Shown piece after piece: positions 6,715 to 15,203 of a stretch of 20,158 bases of DNA (position 1 is the first letter of the stretch; every line of letters begins with the position of its first letter). Under the pieces are notes generated by a model. The model was not told where the DNA came from. It made no database searches and was given only the letters and a program-made list of their open reading frames with translations. Source of the stretch: Nitrososphaerota archaeon. Its GTDB lineage: Archaea > Thermoproteota > Nitrososphaeria > Nitrososphaerales > Nitrososphaeraceae. Both the position numbers and the translations under genes were made by a program. The DNA lies in contig VBPR01000222.1 of assembly GCA_005877345.1 (NCBI GenBank), positions 1-20,158 on the forward strand, given 5' to 3'.

Positions 6715-7844
6715 ATGAAGTTGACAGTAAACAGATTTTATGGCCACCTCGATGTAATTCGCAGTGTACCGGTTAGAGATCTACTGGATCCTCCCATTAT
6801 TATATCCAAGGATGTGGCCCTATCAAAAATAATCAGTACCCTTAATGAAACCGATTCTTACGACGTATTCATAGAGTTATCAGGAAAAATAGGGGCATTG
6901 ACTATCAGGGATATTATAGGAATTAAAGACATCACAACCACAAGGCCATCATTAGTTGGAAAAATCATTCCCGAATTGAACAGGGACAGTGTAATTAGCG
7001 AAGCTGCACGCATAATGAGTCATTACAGGATGAGAACCTTGCCTGTAGTTCACAATGGTAAGTTTCAGCTAGGCGAATTGTTGAATTGATAAGTAAACAC
7101 TTGGCAGAAAGCAAACTGCGAATCGTCGCATCGAACATAATGACCAGTGATCCTATAGTCATCGATTGTCATAAGGCCGTATCTGCTGCCAGATCCATAA
7201 TGAAAAGGAGGAGAATTGATCATCTGCCTGTAGTCGACAACGGTCGCCTAGTCGGTATTATAACGTCCTCTGACATCATGAAAGTAATGTTACCTTCTGA
7301 GAGAATTGGTAAAAAATCAATAGGTATTGACAACGCAGAAGATAGGTTTTCCATTGAAGTTTCGGGGTTGGCGAATACCGATGTGATAACTGCCAACGTT
7401 GATGAAAGTCTCCAAGTAGTCTGCGACAGGATGATAAATGCAGGTTCTACCTATTGTATAATTAAAGTATGGGATGAAATTCAGGGAATTATTACTTATA
7501 GAGACATAGTTGCTTTGTTGGGGGAAAAGATGGAGGAAGATATTCCAATGTTTATCGTCGGTCTACCCGATGAACCATTCGATGCAGAGCTGGCTAAGTC
7601 TAAATTTACAAATATCACCAGATTCCTGAGAAAAATTTACCCTGATATAGAGGAAGCGCGCTGCCATATAAAATTAAGAAGCGTCCAAGGTGCCAGGAAG
7701 AGATACGAAATTGATGTACATATTTTATCCACCCATGGTAACATTTCTTATACCAACATTGGTTGGGACTTGGCAAAGCTTTTTGATGAAATGACCGATG
7801 CTCTGAAAAAAAAGGTTTCACACAAACATAAGAAAACTCTATAA
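6715..7844 (+). pseudogene. Four CBS domains plus HPF/RaiA-like domain, one-base frameshift
   Basis: The first frame (6715-7089) carries CBS1 (VPVRDLLDPPIIIS to ALTIRDIIGI) and most of CBS2 (AARIMSHYRMRTLPVVHNGK), then runs off into FQLGELLN and stops. The neighbouring frame resumes without a gap from 7062 with VSARRIVELISKHLAE, the expected end of CBS2. CBS3 (ASNIMTSDPIVI to GIITSSDIMKVM) and CBS4 (LANTDVITANVDES to GIITYRDIVALL) follow. The break is at about 7057-7062 and one missing base repairs it (1130 bases, intended about 376 residues). The last 95 or so residues (about 7545-7844) resemble ribosome-hibernation factors of the HPF/RaiA (S30AE) family: a strand pair, then DLAKLFDEMTDALKKKV and a Lys/His-rich tail. 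CBS domains bind adenine nucleotides, so a nucleotide-sensing ribosome factor is inferred. TTG at 7086 could start a separate CBS3-4-HPF protein. Confidence 0.8.
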
Positions 7845-7955
7845 TCCAAATGGATGTAACAAGTAAATATGAATAACATCGATCCAATTGTGGATTCTTG
7901 ATATAGAATTGTATATCATATTGTAAGCAGATTATTATGACAATCGTATTTTTAG

Positions 7956-9008
7956 CTAAATGCACAATTCCTCGTTTAGTGGATATAGATATACATTGGC
8001 GATCTCATTCCCTATTCTTGTCGAGTGGATCCTAATTCCATTCTTAATCTCTCCTCCATCAATTCCAGACCCTTCTGTTCCAAGTATGGATTTTGGATCA
8101 ATTCTTTTACTATGAGGAATATACCGATCTCCTGGATAGGGTTCAAGGGTCACTCTCTCTTCTCCTAGTATACCCAGATCGCGCACAGAATTGGACATAA
8201 TACGTCCTCCGTCATTAAGGATAACATCTATGTCGTATAGTCGTCTAATTTGGTTCATCGCGAAATACATATCAAAGTTTTTGCCCGTTACAATATAATC
8301 AACTAGATGTGATTCAGGAATTAATTTTGATGCGTAATCATGTCCTGATTCATTTGTCAAAAAGATCACACTGGTTCCATTTTTGGGATCAAGAATTTGT
8401 ATTTGGTTTTTCTGGTAGAGATCGGCCAGCTTGAGTCTTCTAAATGTTCTATCAGATCTGGCTACAACGAATTGACGAAAGATTGAATTTGTATTTATTT
8501 CATCTCATAACTTCATGAGGTCCTCGTAGACTTGTGGATTACATTCTCTTATAGCATTTCCAAAAAATTGCCAATTCCAAATTTGTTCTCTGTTGACGAC
8601 TAGATTGTCCGCGCTTATCATCATTGCTTTTGAACCCATTAAGATTCTGTGAGTTGACGCAAATACACTATCGCCTAATTTTCTAGTGTCACCAGTTAGA
8701 TATAAAACTCCACCACCAGGTTTATCATTAATCTTGTAAATGTAAACCCCTTTACCACTTTCTTTTGTTCTTGCTGCAACATAACTTGTAGCTTGGTACG
8801 GCACCTTCATCTTACTGACATAGTCAGAAGAAGCACCGATAACTATCTCCGGTAAAAGTTCACCCAAATAATCGAGTCCAAAGTCATTCGAAGGTGATAT
8901 AACCTTCAGGCCTCTATTAATAAAATGATGATAGAGTTGTTCTGAGATTACGCCATACTCTAATAATAATGACATTTGCTTCTTATAACTTGAGACTGTG
9001 GATGCCAT
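7956..9008 (-). pseudogene. RibD/dihydrofolate-reductase-fold protein interrupted by in-frame TGA
   Basis: The frame from the ATG at 9008 runs 167 codons to a TGA at 8505-8507. The very same frame then continues open for 182 more codons to 7956, and the join reads smoothly (YEDLMKL, stop, DEINTNSIFRQFVVARSD). No ATG opens the second half; the first usable start is GTG at 8369, 45 codons in. One substitution (for example CGA to TGA) in a 350-residue gene is the simplest account. Before the stop, the run STHRILMGSKAMMISADNL resembles the ligand segment of RibD C-terminal reductases; after it, VILNDGGRIMSNSVRDLGIL and EERVTLEPYPG resemble their Gly-Gly motif and final strands. Substrate is unknown; family assignment is moderate. 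Its TATA-like box lies about 24 nt before the ATG. The two halves might be made as separate proteins. Confidence 0.65.
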
Positions 9009-9027
9009 AGAACAAGTTAGCCTAGGG

Positions 9028-9037
9028 CTTTATTATG
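9028..9037 (-). promoter_or_regulatory. Candidate TATA box for the RibD-fold gene
   Basis: The minus strand reads CATAATAAAG, centred about 24 nt upstream of the ATG at 9008, consistent with leaderless expression. Confidence 0.4.
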
Positions 9038-9070
9038 TTGTTTTTATTAAAACGATCTCAATTGAGAAAA

Positions 9071-9082
9071 TTCATAAATCTC
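9071..9082 (+). promoter_or_regulatory. Candidate TATA box for the ABC binding-protein gene
   Basis: TTCATAAATCTC is centred about 27 nt upstream of the TTG at 9103 and supports that start. It sits back to back with the promoter of the RibD-fold gene in a 94-bp divergent gap. Confidence 0.4.
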
Positions 9083-9102
9083 TTACCTTTACCAGAAAAT
9101 AA

Positions 9103-11514
9103 TTGACGGAAATATCTAAGCTTTCACTCGTTTTATCCTTGATTTTGGTAGTAATCGTTTCTTCATTTACAACTATGAGTGCACTCGAGTCAAGTCAAAA
9201 GGGTGCGTATGTCGATAACATACGATTCATTCAATATCTGGACGGAAATACAGCTCTGCGTGATATTAAAGCAGGAAATCTTGACATGTATTACTTTAGA
9301 ATACCTCTAGAAACAGTAGCATCTATTTCAAATGATACTAATGTAAAAATATATGAAAAAAATGCAGGTTCATTAGCCTTCCTGTTAAATCCCGCAACAT
9401 CAAAGAATCCAAACATTTTAAATCCATTCCAATTCAAAGAAATCCGTTTTGCAGTAAATTACTTGATAAATCGTGAATTTATCGTAGATGAGATTCTAAA
9501 TGGCTATGGAAGTGCCCAGATAGATCCGTTTGGAATCTCCTCACCTGAATATGAAGCTCTTATTCCAATTCTAGAGTCTTACAATTTCAAATATAATCCA
9601 AATCTTGCAAAAGATATAATAGAAAAAACATTGATTTCAAATGGTGCGACAAAGCTAGACGGTAAATGGACATACAAAGGAACACCCATCTCAATCAAAA
9701 TTATGATAAGGAGTGATGATCAACCAAGAAAGTCTTTGGGTGAAACTCTTGCAAATCAACTTCAAAATATTGGCTTTACTGTACAAAAAGACTATGGTGA
9801 TTTAAATAAGGCAAACCTCGTAGTCTACGGCACAGATCCACAGGAGTTAAATTGGCAAGTCTATACCGAAGCTTTCGGAGGAACCTCTGAATTTGTCAGG
9901 TACAATCCTGGTACGACAGCTCAAATGTACGCACCATATTTTAGTAGCATGCCTGGATGGACAAATCCGGCATTTTGGAACTATCAAAATTCTTCTCTAG
10001 ATAGCATAACACAGAGAATAGCGTTTTCTAATTTTACCTCGGAAGAGGAACGAAATGAATTATTACGACAAGCGGTAACGATAGGAATACAAGAATCTGT
10101 AAGAATTTTTGTAACTCAAAATATTGATCCATATGTAGCATCCTCTTCAATTAAAGGACTAATAAATGACTTTGGCGCAGGTATTTCTACCAGTAAGTCT
10201 CTCATAAATGCAAGATCAACAAAAAATACAAGCACTATAAACGTTGGTGTAAAGGAAATTTATCAAGGGGCATGGAATAGTGTTGGTGGTTGTAAAGATA
10301 TCTACTGTACAAATATTCTTTCGTTAGTCTCTGATCCCGCTACATCTAGAAATCCATATAATGGCGAAGTGATTCCTTTGAGAAATGAATGGACGAATAT
10401 TACAACTATGGGACCAGAAAAGAGACTTGCGGTAGATAGTGATGCTCTAACATGGAATCCATCTAACCAAAGATGGGACGAGGTTGGAAAGAATACTTCC
10501 AAGAGTAAGGTTACCCTTCATATAGTATATTCAAACTGGCAAAATGGTCAACCTATGAACAAGGCTGATCTAATTTATCCCCTTTACTTTCTATATGAGT
10601 GGGCATCAAAGAATAATTCAACTGATCTTACATTTGACCCGGAGTACGCCGCACAGGCCCAAGTTTTACTAAAATATCTTCGTGGTACTAAGTTTCTAAA
10701 TGACAGTAATGTTATTTCATTCGTTGACTATTGGCATTTTGATAAGAAGGAAATAGCTGATTTTGCTTCAGTTTGGCCAACATCTCCTTGGGAAATTAAC
10801 GCTGCAATAGAGAGATTGGTAAAAAATGGAATCTTTGCGTACACACGATCAGAAGCAAGCGTCAAGAACATTGAATGGTTATCTTTGATAATACCGAGTC
10901 ACGCACAGGCTATTAGGCAAGAACTGGAAAAAATGAAAACAGAACGGTTCGTACCTGCCCCATTAAAGGGTATAGTTACTGTTGATGAGGCTATAAAGAG
11001 ATATGATGCAAGTATAAAATGGATAACAGAACATAACCACGCAATAATTGGTAATGGACCTTATGAAATTAAGAACTATAATCCAGCAGGTAGAGTAATA
11101 TCCCTCACGGCATTTAGAGATAGTTCTTATCCATTCGCAAAAGGATACTGGTCTATTTATGAAACTGCAAAATTAGCGAAATTTGAAAAGGTTCAATATC
11201 CAAAAATAGTTACAAGGGGTTTACCAGTAGCTATTTCAGGTAATATCACTATTGGAGGTAACCATGACAGTAATGCAACATTAACATATTTTATTTTTGA
11301 TAAGAATAATCATGTCATAACTCAAGGAGAAGGTAAATGGATAAATGACAAAGGGAATTTCATGATTGCGATTAATGGTAGCTCTACTAAAGCAATGTCT
11401 ATTGGACCAAATGAATTTAAATTATTTGTAAAGAGCAATTATGCTCTAAGGCCTGATATCTATAGTGGTATTTTTATAAGTGTGTCAAACCCTATAGTCA
11501 AAAAACTAACTTAA
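9103..11514 (+). CDS. ABC transporter substrate-binding protein, family 5 (peptide/nickel type)
   Basis: This is the extracytoplasmic solute receptor of the importer encoded with the next two genes. The 803-residue protein starts at TTG, supported by a TATA-like box and by an N-terminal hydrophobic segment (LVLSLILVVIVSSF, 9-22) that acts as signal peptide or membrane anchor. No lipobox cysteine is seen, so lipid anchoring is not indicated. The family core is visible at 113-143 (EIRFAVNYLINREFIVDE then GYG and DPFG), typical of oligopeptide/dipeptide/nickel binding proteins. The last 90 or so residues (VTRGLPVAISGNITIGG onwards) look like a beta-rich Ig-like domain, which explains part of the excess over the usual 500-600 residues. 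Many Asn-X-Ser/Thr sites fit a surface glycoprotein. The ligand cannot be told from sequence. Confidence 0.85.
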   Translation: MTEISKLSLVLSLILVVIVSSFTTMSALESSQKGAYVDNIRFIQYLDGNTALRDIKAGNLDMYYFRIPLETVASISNDTNVKIYEKNAGSLAFLLNPATSKNPNILNPFQFKEIRFAVNYLINREFIVDEILNGYGSAQIDPFGISSPEYEALIPILESYNFKYNPNLAKDIIEKTLISNGATKLDGKWTYKGTPISIKIMIRSDDQPRKSLGETLANQLQNIGFTVQKDYGDLNKANLVVYGTDPQELNWQVYTEAFGGTSEFVRYNPGTTAQMYAPYFSSMPGWTNPAFWNYQNSSLDSITQRIAFSNFTSEEERNELLRQAVTIGIQESVRIFVTQNIDPYVASSSIKGLINDFGAGISTSKSLINARSTKNTSTINVGVKEIYQGAWNSVGGCKDIYCTNILSLVSDPATSRNPYNGEVIPLRNEWTNITTMGPEKRLAVDSDALTWNPSNQRWDEVGKNTSKSKVTLHIVYSNWQNGQPMNKADLIYPLYFLYEWASKNNSTDLTFDPEYAAQAQVLLKYLRGTKFLNDSNVISFVDYWHFDKKEIADFASVWPTSPWEINAAIERLVKNGIFAYTRSEASVKNIEWLSLIIPSHAQAIRQELEKMKTERFVPAPLKGIVTVDEAIKRYDASIKWITEHNHAIIGNGPYEIKNYNPAGRVISLTAFRDSSYPFAKGYWSIYETAKLAKFEKVQYPKIVTRGLPVAISGNITIGGNHDSNATLTYFIFDKNNHVITQGEGKWINDKGNFMIAINGSSTKAMSIGPNEFKLFVKSNYALRPDIYSGIFISVSNPIVKKLT

Positions 11515-11604
11515 TAACTTAAATCGATTTTGCTGGAATGCATAGAAGTAGACCTGGCAATGGCCCTCAGAAGATGAGTTGATTGAAGATGATGCATTTA
11601 TTAA

Positions 11605-11612
11605 GATATATT
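11605..11612 (+). promoter_or_regulatory. Candidate TATA box ahead of the permease genes
   Basis: GATATATT is centred about 28 nt upstream of the TTG at 11637, within the 122-bp gap after the binding-protein gene. The permeases may have their own transcript in addition to read-through. Confidence 0.35.
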
Positions 11613-11636
11613 GATAATATAATAAAGTAAAAGCAA

Positions 11637-12680
11637 TTGGGACTAGGAAGAGCCTTACTATTTCGTTCATTTAATATGTTTTTGGTATTGTTCGCAACCT
11701 TGTTTATCACCGTGATTCTACTAGGTTCCACTTTCGATAAACTACAGAAAGAGGCTATACGCAATCAGGTGATAGATGAAGTAAATCAAGGAACACTTAA
11801 ATTTGAAAACTCGGGTGAAAGATTATCTTACATAAATAACCAAATCCAGCTTAGATCTAAAATCTCTGGTTTGGATCAGGATTCGTTGAATCCCTCAAAA
11901 TTAATTCACAGAGTCATTAGTGTAATGACCTTTGATTTGGGAAAATCTCATTTTTTTACAACAGATTATGGGTCATCTAATGTAAGGGATATAATATTCG
12001 AAAAAGTTCCAAAAACTCTCTTGTTATTTACTACAGCAACAATATGCGCTTTTGTTATTGGTATTTTTCTTGGTACATATGTTGCAGGTAAAGAAGGATC
12101 CTGGTGGGACAAATCCAATTCAATATTTGCAATATTTAGTAACAGCTTTCCATCATGGTGGATAGCAATGTTAATGATCATAATCTTTGCCTTCGCATTA
12201 CATATATTTCCAGCTCGGGCAACACCTCTCTCTTCGCCTTCTGATCCTACCTATGTTCTTGATCTGCTATATCATATGGCCTTGCCACTAATTACATTGA
12301 TTATTGTTTCATTTGGTGGAGTGGCGTATATTGTGAGATATTTTTTGATAAACATCTTGAATGAAGATTTTATCCATGCAAAAAGAACAATGGGGATTTC
12401 CAGACGAAAAATTTTATATTCACATGCGTTGAGAAATGCTGGACCCCCAATTGCTACTGCTGTAGGATTAGCTTTGGCGGCTTCTTTTGGAGGTGCAATT
12501 ATACTAGAGGCCGTTTTTGATTGGCCGGGCATGGGAAAACTCTATTATGATGCAATAGGACAGTTTGATGTTCCAATTATAATTGGTCTCACTTTTATCA
12601 CCACAGTAATTTTTTTGGTAACAATATTCATTACCGACATTTCTTATACTCTATTAGACCCTCGGGTAAAAGGTAACTAA
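11637..12680 (+). CDS. ABC transporter permease, DppB/OppB type
   Basis: This is an inner permease subunit of a peptide/nickel-type importer. The 347 residues show a first membrane helix at about 13-31, an extracytoplasmic stretch of about 90 residues, then five more helices from about 125 to 335. The ATPase-contacting EAA loop is clear: EDFIHAKRTMGISRRKILY (243-261), then HALRNAGPP. The C-terminal signature LEAVFDWPGMGKL (290-302) and the ending DPRVKGN are diagnostic of the family. It starts at TTG: an in-frame TAA lies two codons upstream, and the next ATG (M14) would cut into the first helix. It is followed four bases later by the DppC-type partner, so the two are cotranscribed. Substrate unknown. 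Confidence 0.9.
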   Translation: MGLGRALLFRSFNMFLVLFATLFITVILLGSTFDKLQKEAIRNQVIDEVNQGTLKFENSGERLSYINNQIQLRSKISGLDQDSLNPSKLIHRVISVMTFDLGKSHFFTTDYGSSNVRDIIFEKVPKTLLLFTTATICAFVIGIFLGTYVAGKEGSWWDKSNSIFAIFSNSFPSWWIAMLMIIIFAFALHIFPARATPLSSPSDPTYVLDLLYHMALPLITLIIVSFGGVAYIVRYFLINILNEDFIHAKRTMGISRRKILYSHALRNAGPPIATAVGLALAASFGGAIILEAVFDWPGMGKLYYDAIGQFDVPIIIGLTFITTVIFLVTIFITDISYTLLDPRVKGN

Positions 12681-12684
12681 TTTA

Positions 12685-14061
12685 TTGCAAAAAAAATTAC
12701 TCTTAGGTCTATTAAGATCTCGGCCTGGTATTATTGGAGTATCAATTATTGGTTTTCTTCTGTTATTGAGCGCAGTCGCACCATTTATCATCCCAATCGA
12801 ATCATATTTTCTGTGGAATGATCCAGATTATTGGATTAATAATCCAAAAACAGCGGCTCCTTCTTGGACTAATTATTTTGGACCTAAAGAATTTGAGCAT
12901 GTATCGTTAGATAGGAACGACGCAAAAGTTATTTCAGAATCATCAGGAGGGATTAGAGTAGATAATTATAGATTTGAAATCAATATGCAAGCCGATAGCT
13001 TTCCTGATGACATTATGTTTCTTTACTCTGCTAAATATGGTGATATACCTCCCGTTTTGCAAATTGACATTAACAGACCTGACAACAATACTTTTACTGT
13101 TTATTATTCATCATTACCGCCATCAAATAACATTAACACTACTTTTTCAGACAGAATCTTTTCTACAAACGAAAATATCAAAGAGGCTTTGAATCAATAC
13201 CAAAGCTTTTTTAATTATTCAATATCTGGTCTCGAACCGCAAGTGGTAATATTTTCAGATACCAATAATCCAAATGTCCTTAAAGGAGTGTATCAAATAT
13301 CAGAAAGGTTTTTTTTATTTGATAATCACAGTAGCGTGGAAGATGCTGGCTTAATTCTTGGAGGTAAAGTATTTGGTATCGTGGGAACTGATGACTTGAG
13401 AAGAGATCTTGCTGTTGGGATCATATGGGGAACCCCTATAGCATTATTCATAGGACTGACTGTTTCAATATTTTCAATAGTTATTGGACTTGTTTATGGT
13501 GTAGTAGCCGGATATAGAGGAAAGAGAACTGATGAGTCTATGATGCGGGTCAATGATATATTTTATGCGTTGCCAACTTTGCCACTCCTTATTCTTCTGT
13601 CAATTACTTTTGGACGTAGCATCTTTTTAATAATTGGATTTTTACTAATTTTTAGCTGGATGGGAACTGCAAAAGTAATTAGAAGTATTGCCTTACAGAC
13701 GCGCAATTTTCAGTATGTGGAGGCAGCTAAACTAATGGGCCAGTCAGATTTAAAGGTAATTTTCAAACACATAATTCCACAACTACTTCCACTGACATTT
13801 GCAAGCATAGCAATCGCTGTGCCTGCAGCAATACTTACCGAAGCTGCATTGAGTTTTATCGGGTTAGGAGATCCATCATTACCTACTTGGGGACAAATAC
13901 TTCATGATGCAAACACCGCAGATGCCGCGTCACGGGGTATATGGTGGTGGATCGTTCCTCCTGGACTTATGATTGCATTAACAGGTCTGGCATTTTTCTT
14001 GATTGGAAATACGTTGGATGCTATTGCAAATCCACTAAGAAACAAGAATAAGAGAGCTTAG
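12685..14061 (+). CDS. ABC transporter permease, DppC/OppC type, with large extracytoplasmic insertion
   Basis: This is the second permease of the importer. Family features are the first helix at about 16-36; FGIVGTDDLRRDLAVGIIWG (230-249), the counterpart of the usual GTDxxGRD motif; the EAA loop at 345-368 (VEAAKLMGQSDLKVIFKHII); and ALSFIGLGDPSLPTWG (388-403). At 458 residues it is roughly 150 longer than common DppC proteins. The excess lies between the first two helices, at about 41-225: a soluble, Asn-rich stretch with several Asn-X-Ser/Thr sites, so facing outside. The start is TTG at 12685, four bases after the DppB stop. No ATPase gene follows; the next gene is convergent. The ATPases must come from elsewhere. 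Confidence 0.9.
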   Translation: MQKKLLLGLLRSRPGIIGVSIIGFLLLLSAVAPFIIPIESYFLWNDPDYWINNPKTAAPSWTNYFGPKEFEHVSLDRNDAKVISESSGGIRVDNYRFEINMQADSFPDDIMFLYSAKYGDIPPVLQIDINRPDNNTFTVYYSSLPPSNNINTTFSDRIFSTNENIKEALNQYQSFFNYSISGLEPQVVIFSDTNNPNVLKGVYQISERFFLFDNHSSVEDAGLILGGKVFGIVGTDDLRRDLAVGIIWGTPIALFIGLTVSIFSIVIGLVYGVVAGYRGKRTDESMMRVNDIFYALPTLPLLILLSITFGRSIFLIIGFLLIFSWMGTAKVIRSIALQTRNFQYVEAAKLMGQSDLKVIFKHIIPQLLPLTFASIAIAVPAAILTEAALSFIGLGDPSLPTWGQILHDANTADAASRGIWWWIVPPGLMIALTGLAFFLIGNTLDAIANPLRNKNKRA

Positions 14062-14111
14062 AACTATTTGAATCGGAGTCTGATTAGTCGTTGGTACTGT
14101 TACCTTGAATT

Positions 14112-14127
14112 ATATAAAAATTTATAT
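14112..14127. terminator. AT-only inverted repeat in a convergent gap
   Basis: ATATAAA, two A residues, then TTTATAT form a perfect 7-bp inverted repeat between the dppC-type gene (plus) and the methyltransferase gene (minus). It could help end transcription from both sides. An all A/T stem is weak and may be chance. Confidence 0.3.
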
Positions 14128-14148
14128 TGATTATTTCCCAAAAGCATT

Positions 14149-15090
14149 TTAATTATCTTTCTTTGCTTCTATAAAATCCACAAAGTAAAAGAGATAAGAC
14201 CTCTCATTTATTTTCATTATCCATGGGATATATGACTCTTCATTATTTATTTTGTATCCAAATTTTTCTAATTTTTTCCTGATTTGGCTCGAATCAAATT
14301 TATCTTTACCAGTATCGTCAACAAAATGGTAAGGATCAATTAGAATCAATTTTCCATTCTTTTTGATAGAACTATTTACGGAAAAAATTAATTTGACGAA
14401 ATCTAATCTATCAATAACATTTAAGGCAACTATACTATGAAAGAATTTTGATTTAAACGGAAGATTAGTAGCATCTGCTACAATAAATTCCATGTTTCTT
14501 CTATTTCTATTGTGCATTCTTTTTCTTGCCTCTAATATGAACGAAAATGAAAGATCTATTCCAAAGACAAATGATAGCTTTTTTGACAATTCAATGGTGC
14601 TTGAACCTATAGAACAACCAATGTCCAATCCAATTCCACTCAAATTTAGGTCCTCGTTTGTCAACATCTTGTAAACGTGATGAGGTTTTATTTGCTTCTT
14701 CAGTAGAGACAATAATCTATCACCTGAAGGGTAATTATTATGAGTGTTCAGATAAACATTATACCAAATACCGTTCTCTTCATAGCGATCATTGTATGTG
14801 TGACCACGAATTTTTGCCCCTTCTGATTTAAGAAACGACTTTATTTGAGATGAATTAGAATTTACTATCCACTTACCAAATGTAATAATTCTTTGACACG
14901 CATATTCATGAAAATTTTCCAGTAATATTGGAACACCTTGAATTATGGGATATTTCGACTTACAAATTTTGCAACTGAGAAATCCTTCTATGCATTCATC
15001 CTTAGTTCCTAGGAATGATTCCAAGTATAATCTTGGCTTTTTGCATGAATTATTTACACAGCATAAATCTGTAACAATTTTTTTTATCAT
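14149..15090 (-). CDS. Trm112-like zinc domain fused to class I SAM methyltransferase
   Basis: The 313-residue protein has two parts. Residues about 5-60 form a Trm112-like zinc-ribbon: C10/C11, C16, C40 and C43 are placed as in that family, followed by the typical YPIIQGVPILL. Residues about 150-260 are a Rossmann methyltransferase: motif I GLDIGCSIGSS (154-164), acidic residue after strand 2 in GIDLS (177-181), VADATNLPF (204-212), and the motif IV region HSIVALNVIDRLD. Stand-alone Trm112 activates several RNA and protein methyltransferases; here a similar domain is covalently attached, so the substrate may be tRNA, a protein or a small molecule. It sits 113 bp downstream of tyrA on the same strand, with its own TATA-like box, so it is probably not part of the aromatic operon. 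Confidence 0.8.
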   Translation of the reverse strand: MIKKIVTDLCCVNNSCKKPRLYLESFLGTKDECIEGFLSCKICKSKYPIIQGVPILLENFHEYACQRIITFGKWIVNSNSSQIKSFLKSEGAKIRGHTYNDRYEENGIWYNVYLNTHNNYPSGDRLLSLLKKQIKPHHVYKMLTNEDLNLSGIGLDIGCSIGSSTIELSKKLSFVFGIDLSFSFILEARKRMHNRNRRNMEFIVADATNLPFKSKFFHSIVALNVIDRLDFVKLIFSVNSSIKKNGKLILIDPYHFVDDTGKDKFDSSQIRKKLEKFGYKINNEESYIPWIMKINERSYLFYFVDFIEAKKDN

Positions 15091-15114
15091 AAATTATCTA
15101 GTTGTGTAAAAAGA

Positions 15115-15125
15115 CGATTAATACC
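15115..15125 (-). promoter_or_regulatory. Candidate TATA box for the methyltransferase gene
   Basis: The minus strand reads GGTATTAATCG, centred about 30 nt upstream of the ATG at 15090, in the 113-bp gap after tyrA. Confidence 0.3.
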
Positions 15126-15203
15126 ACTCATTACAATAGTAAATTTGAGTCAATGATTGGAGCTTTTGTTTCAGTCCGGGCATCTGAAAGAATATACTTT
15201 GAT

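Noticed and set aside
8505..8507. In-frame TGA read as selenocysteine
   Set aside because: The fold is not a known selenoprotein family, no selenocysteine-element-like hairpin is evident nearby, and selenocysteine use is not expected in this archaeal group.
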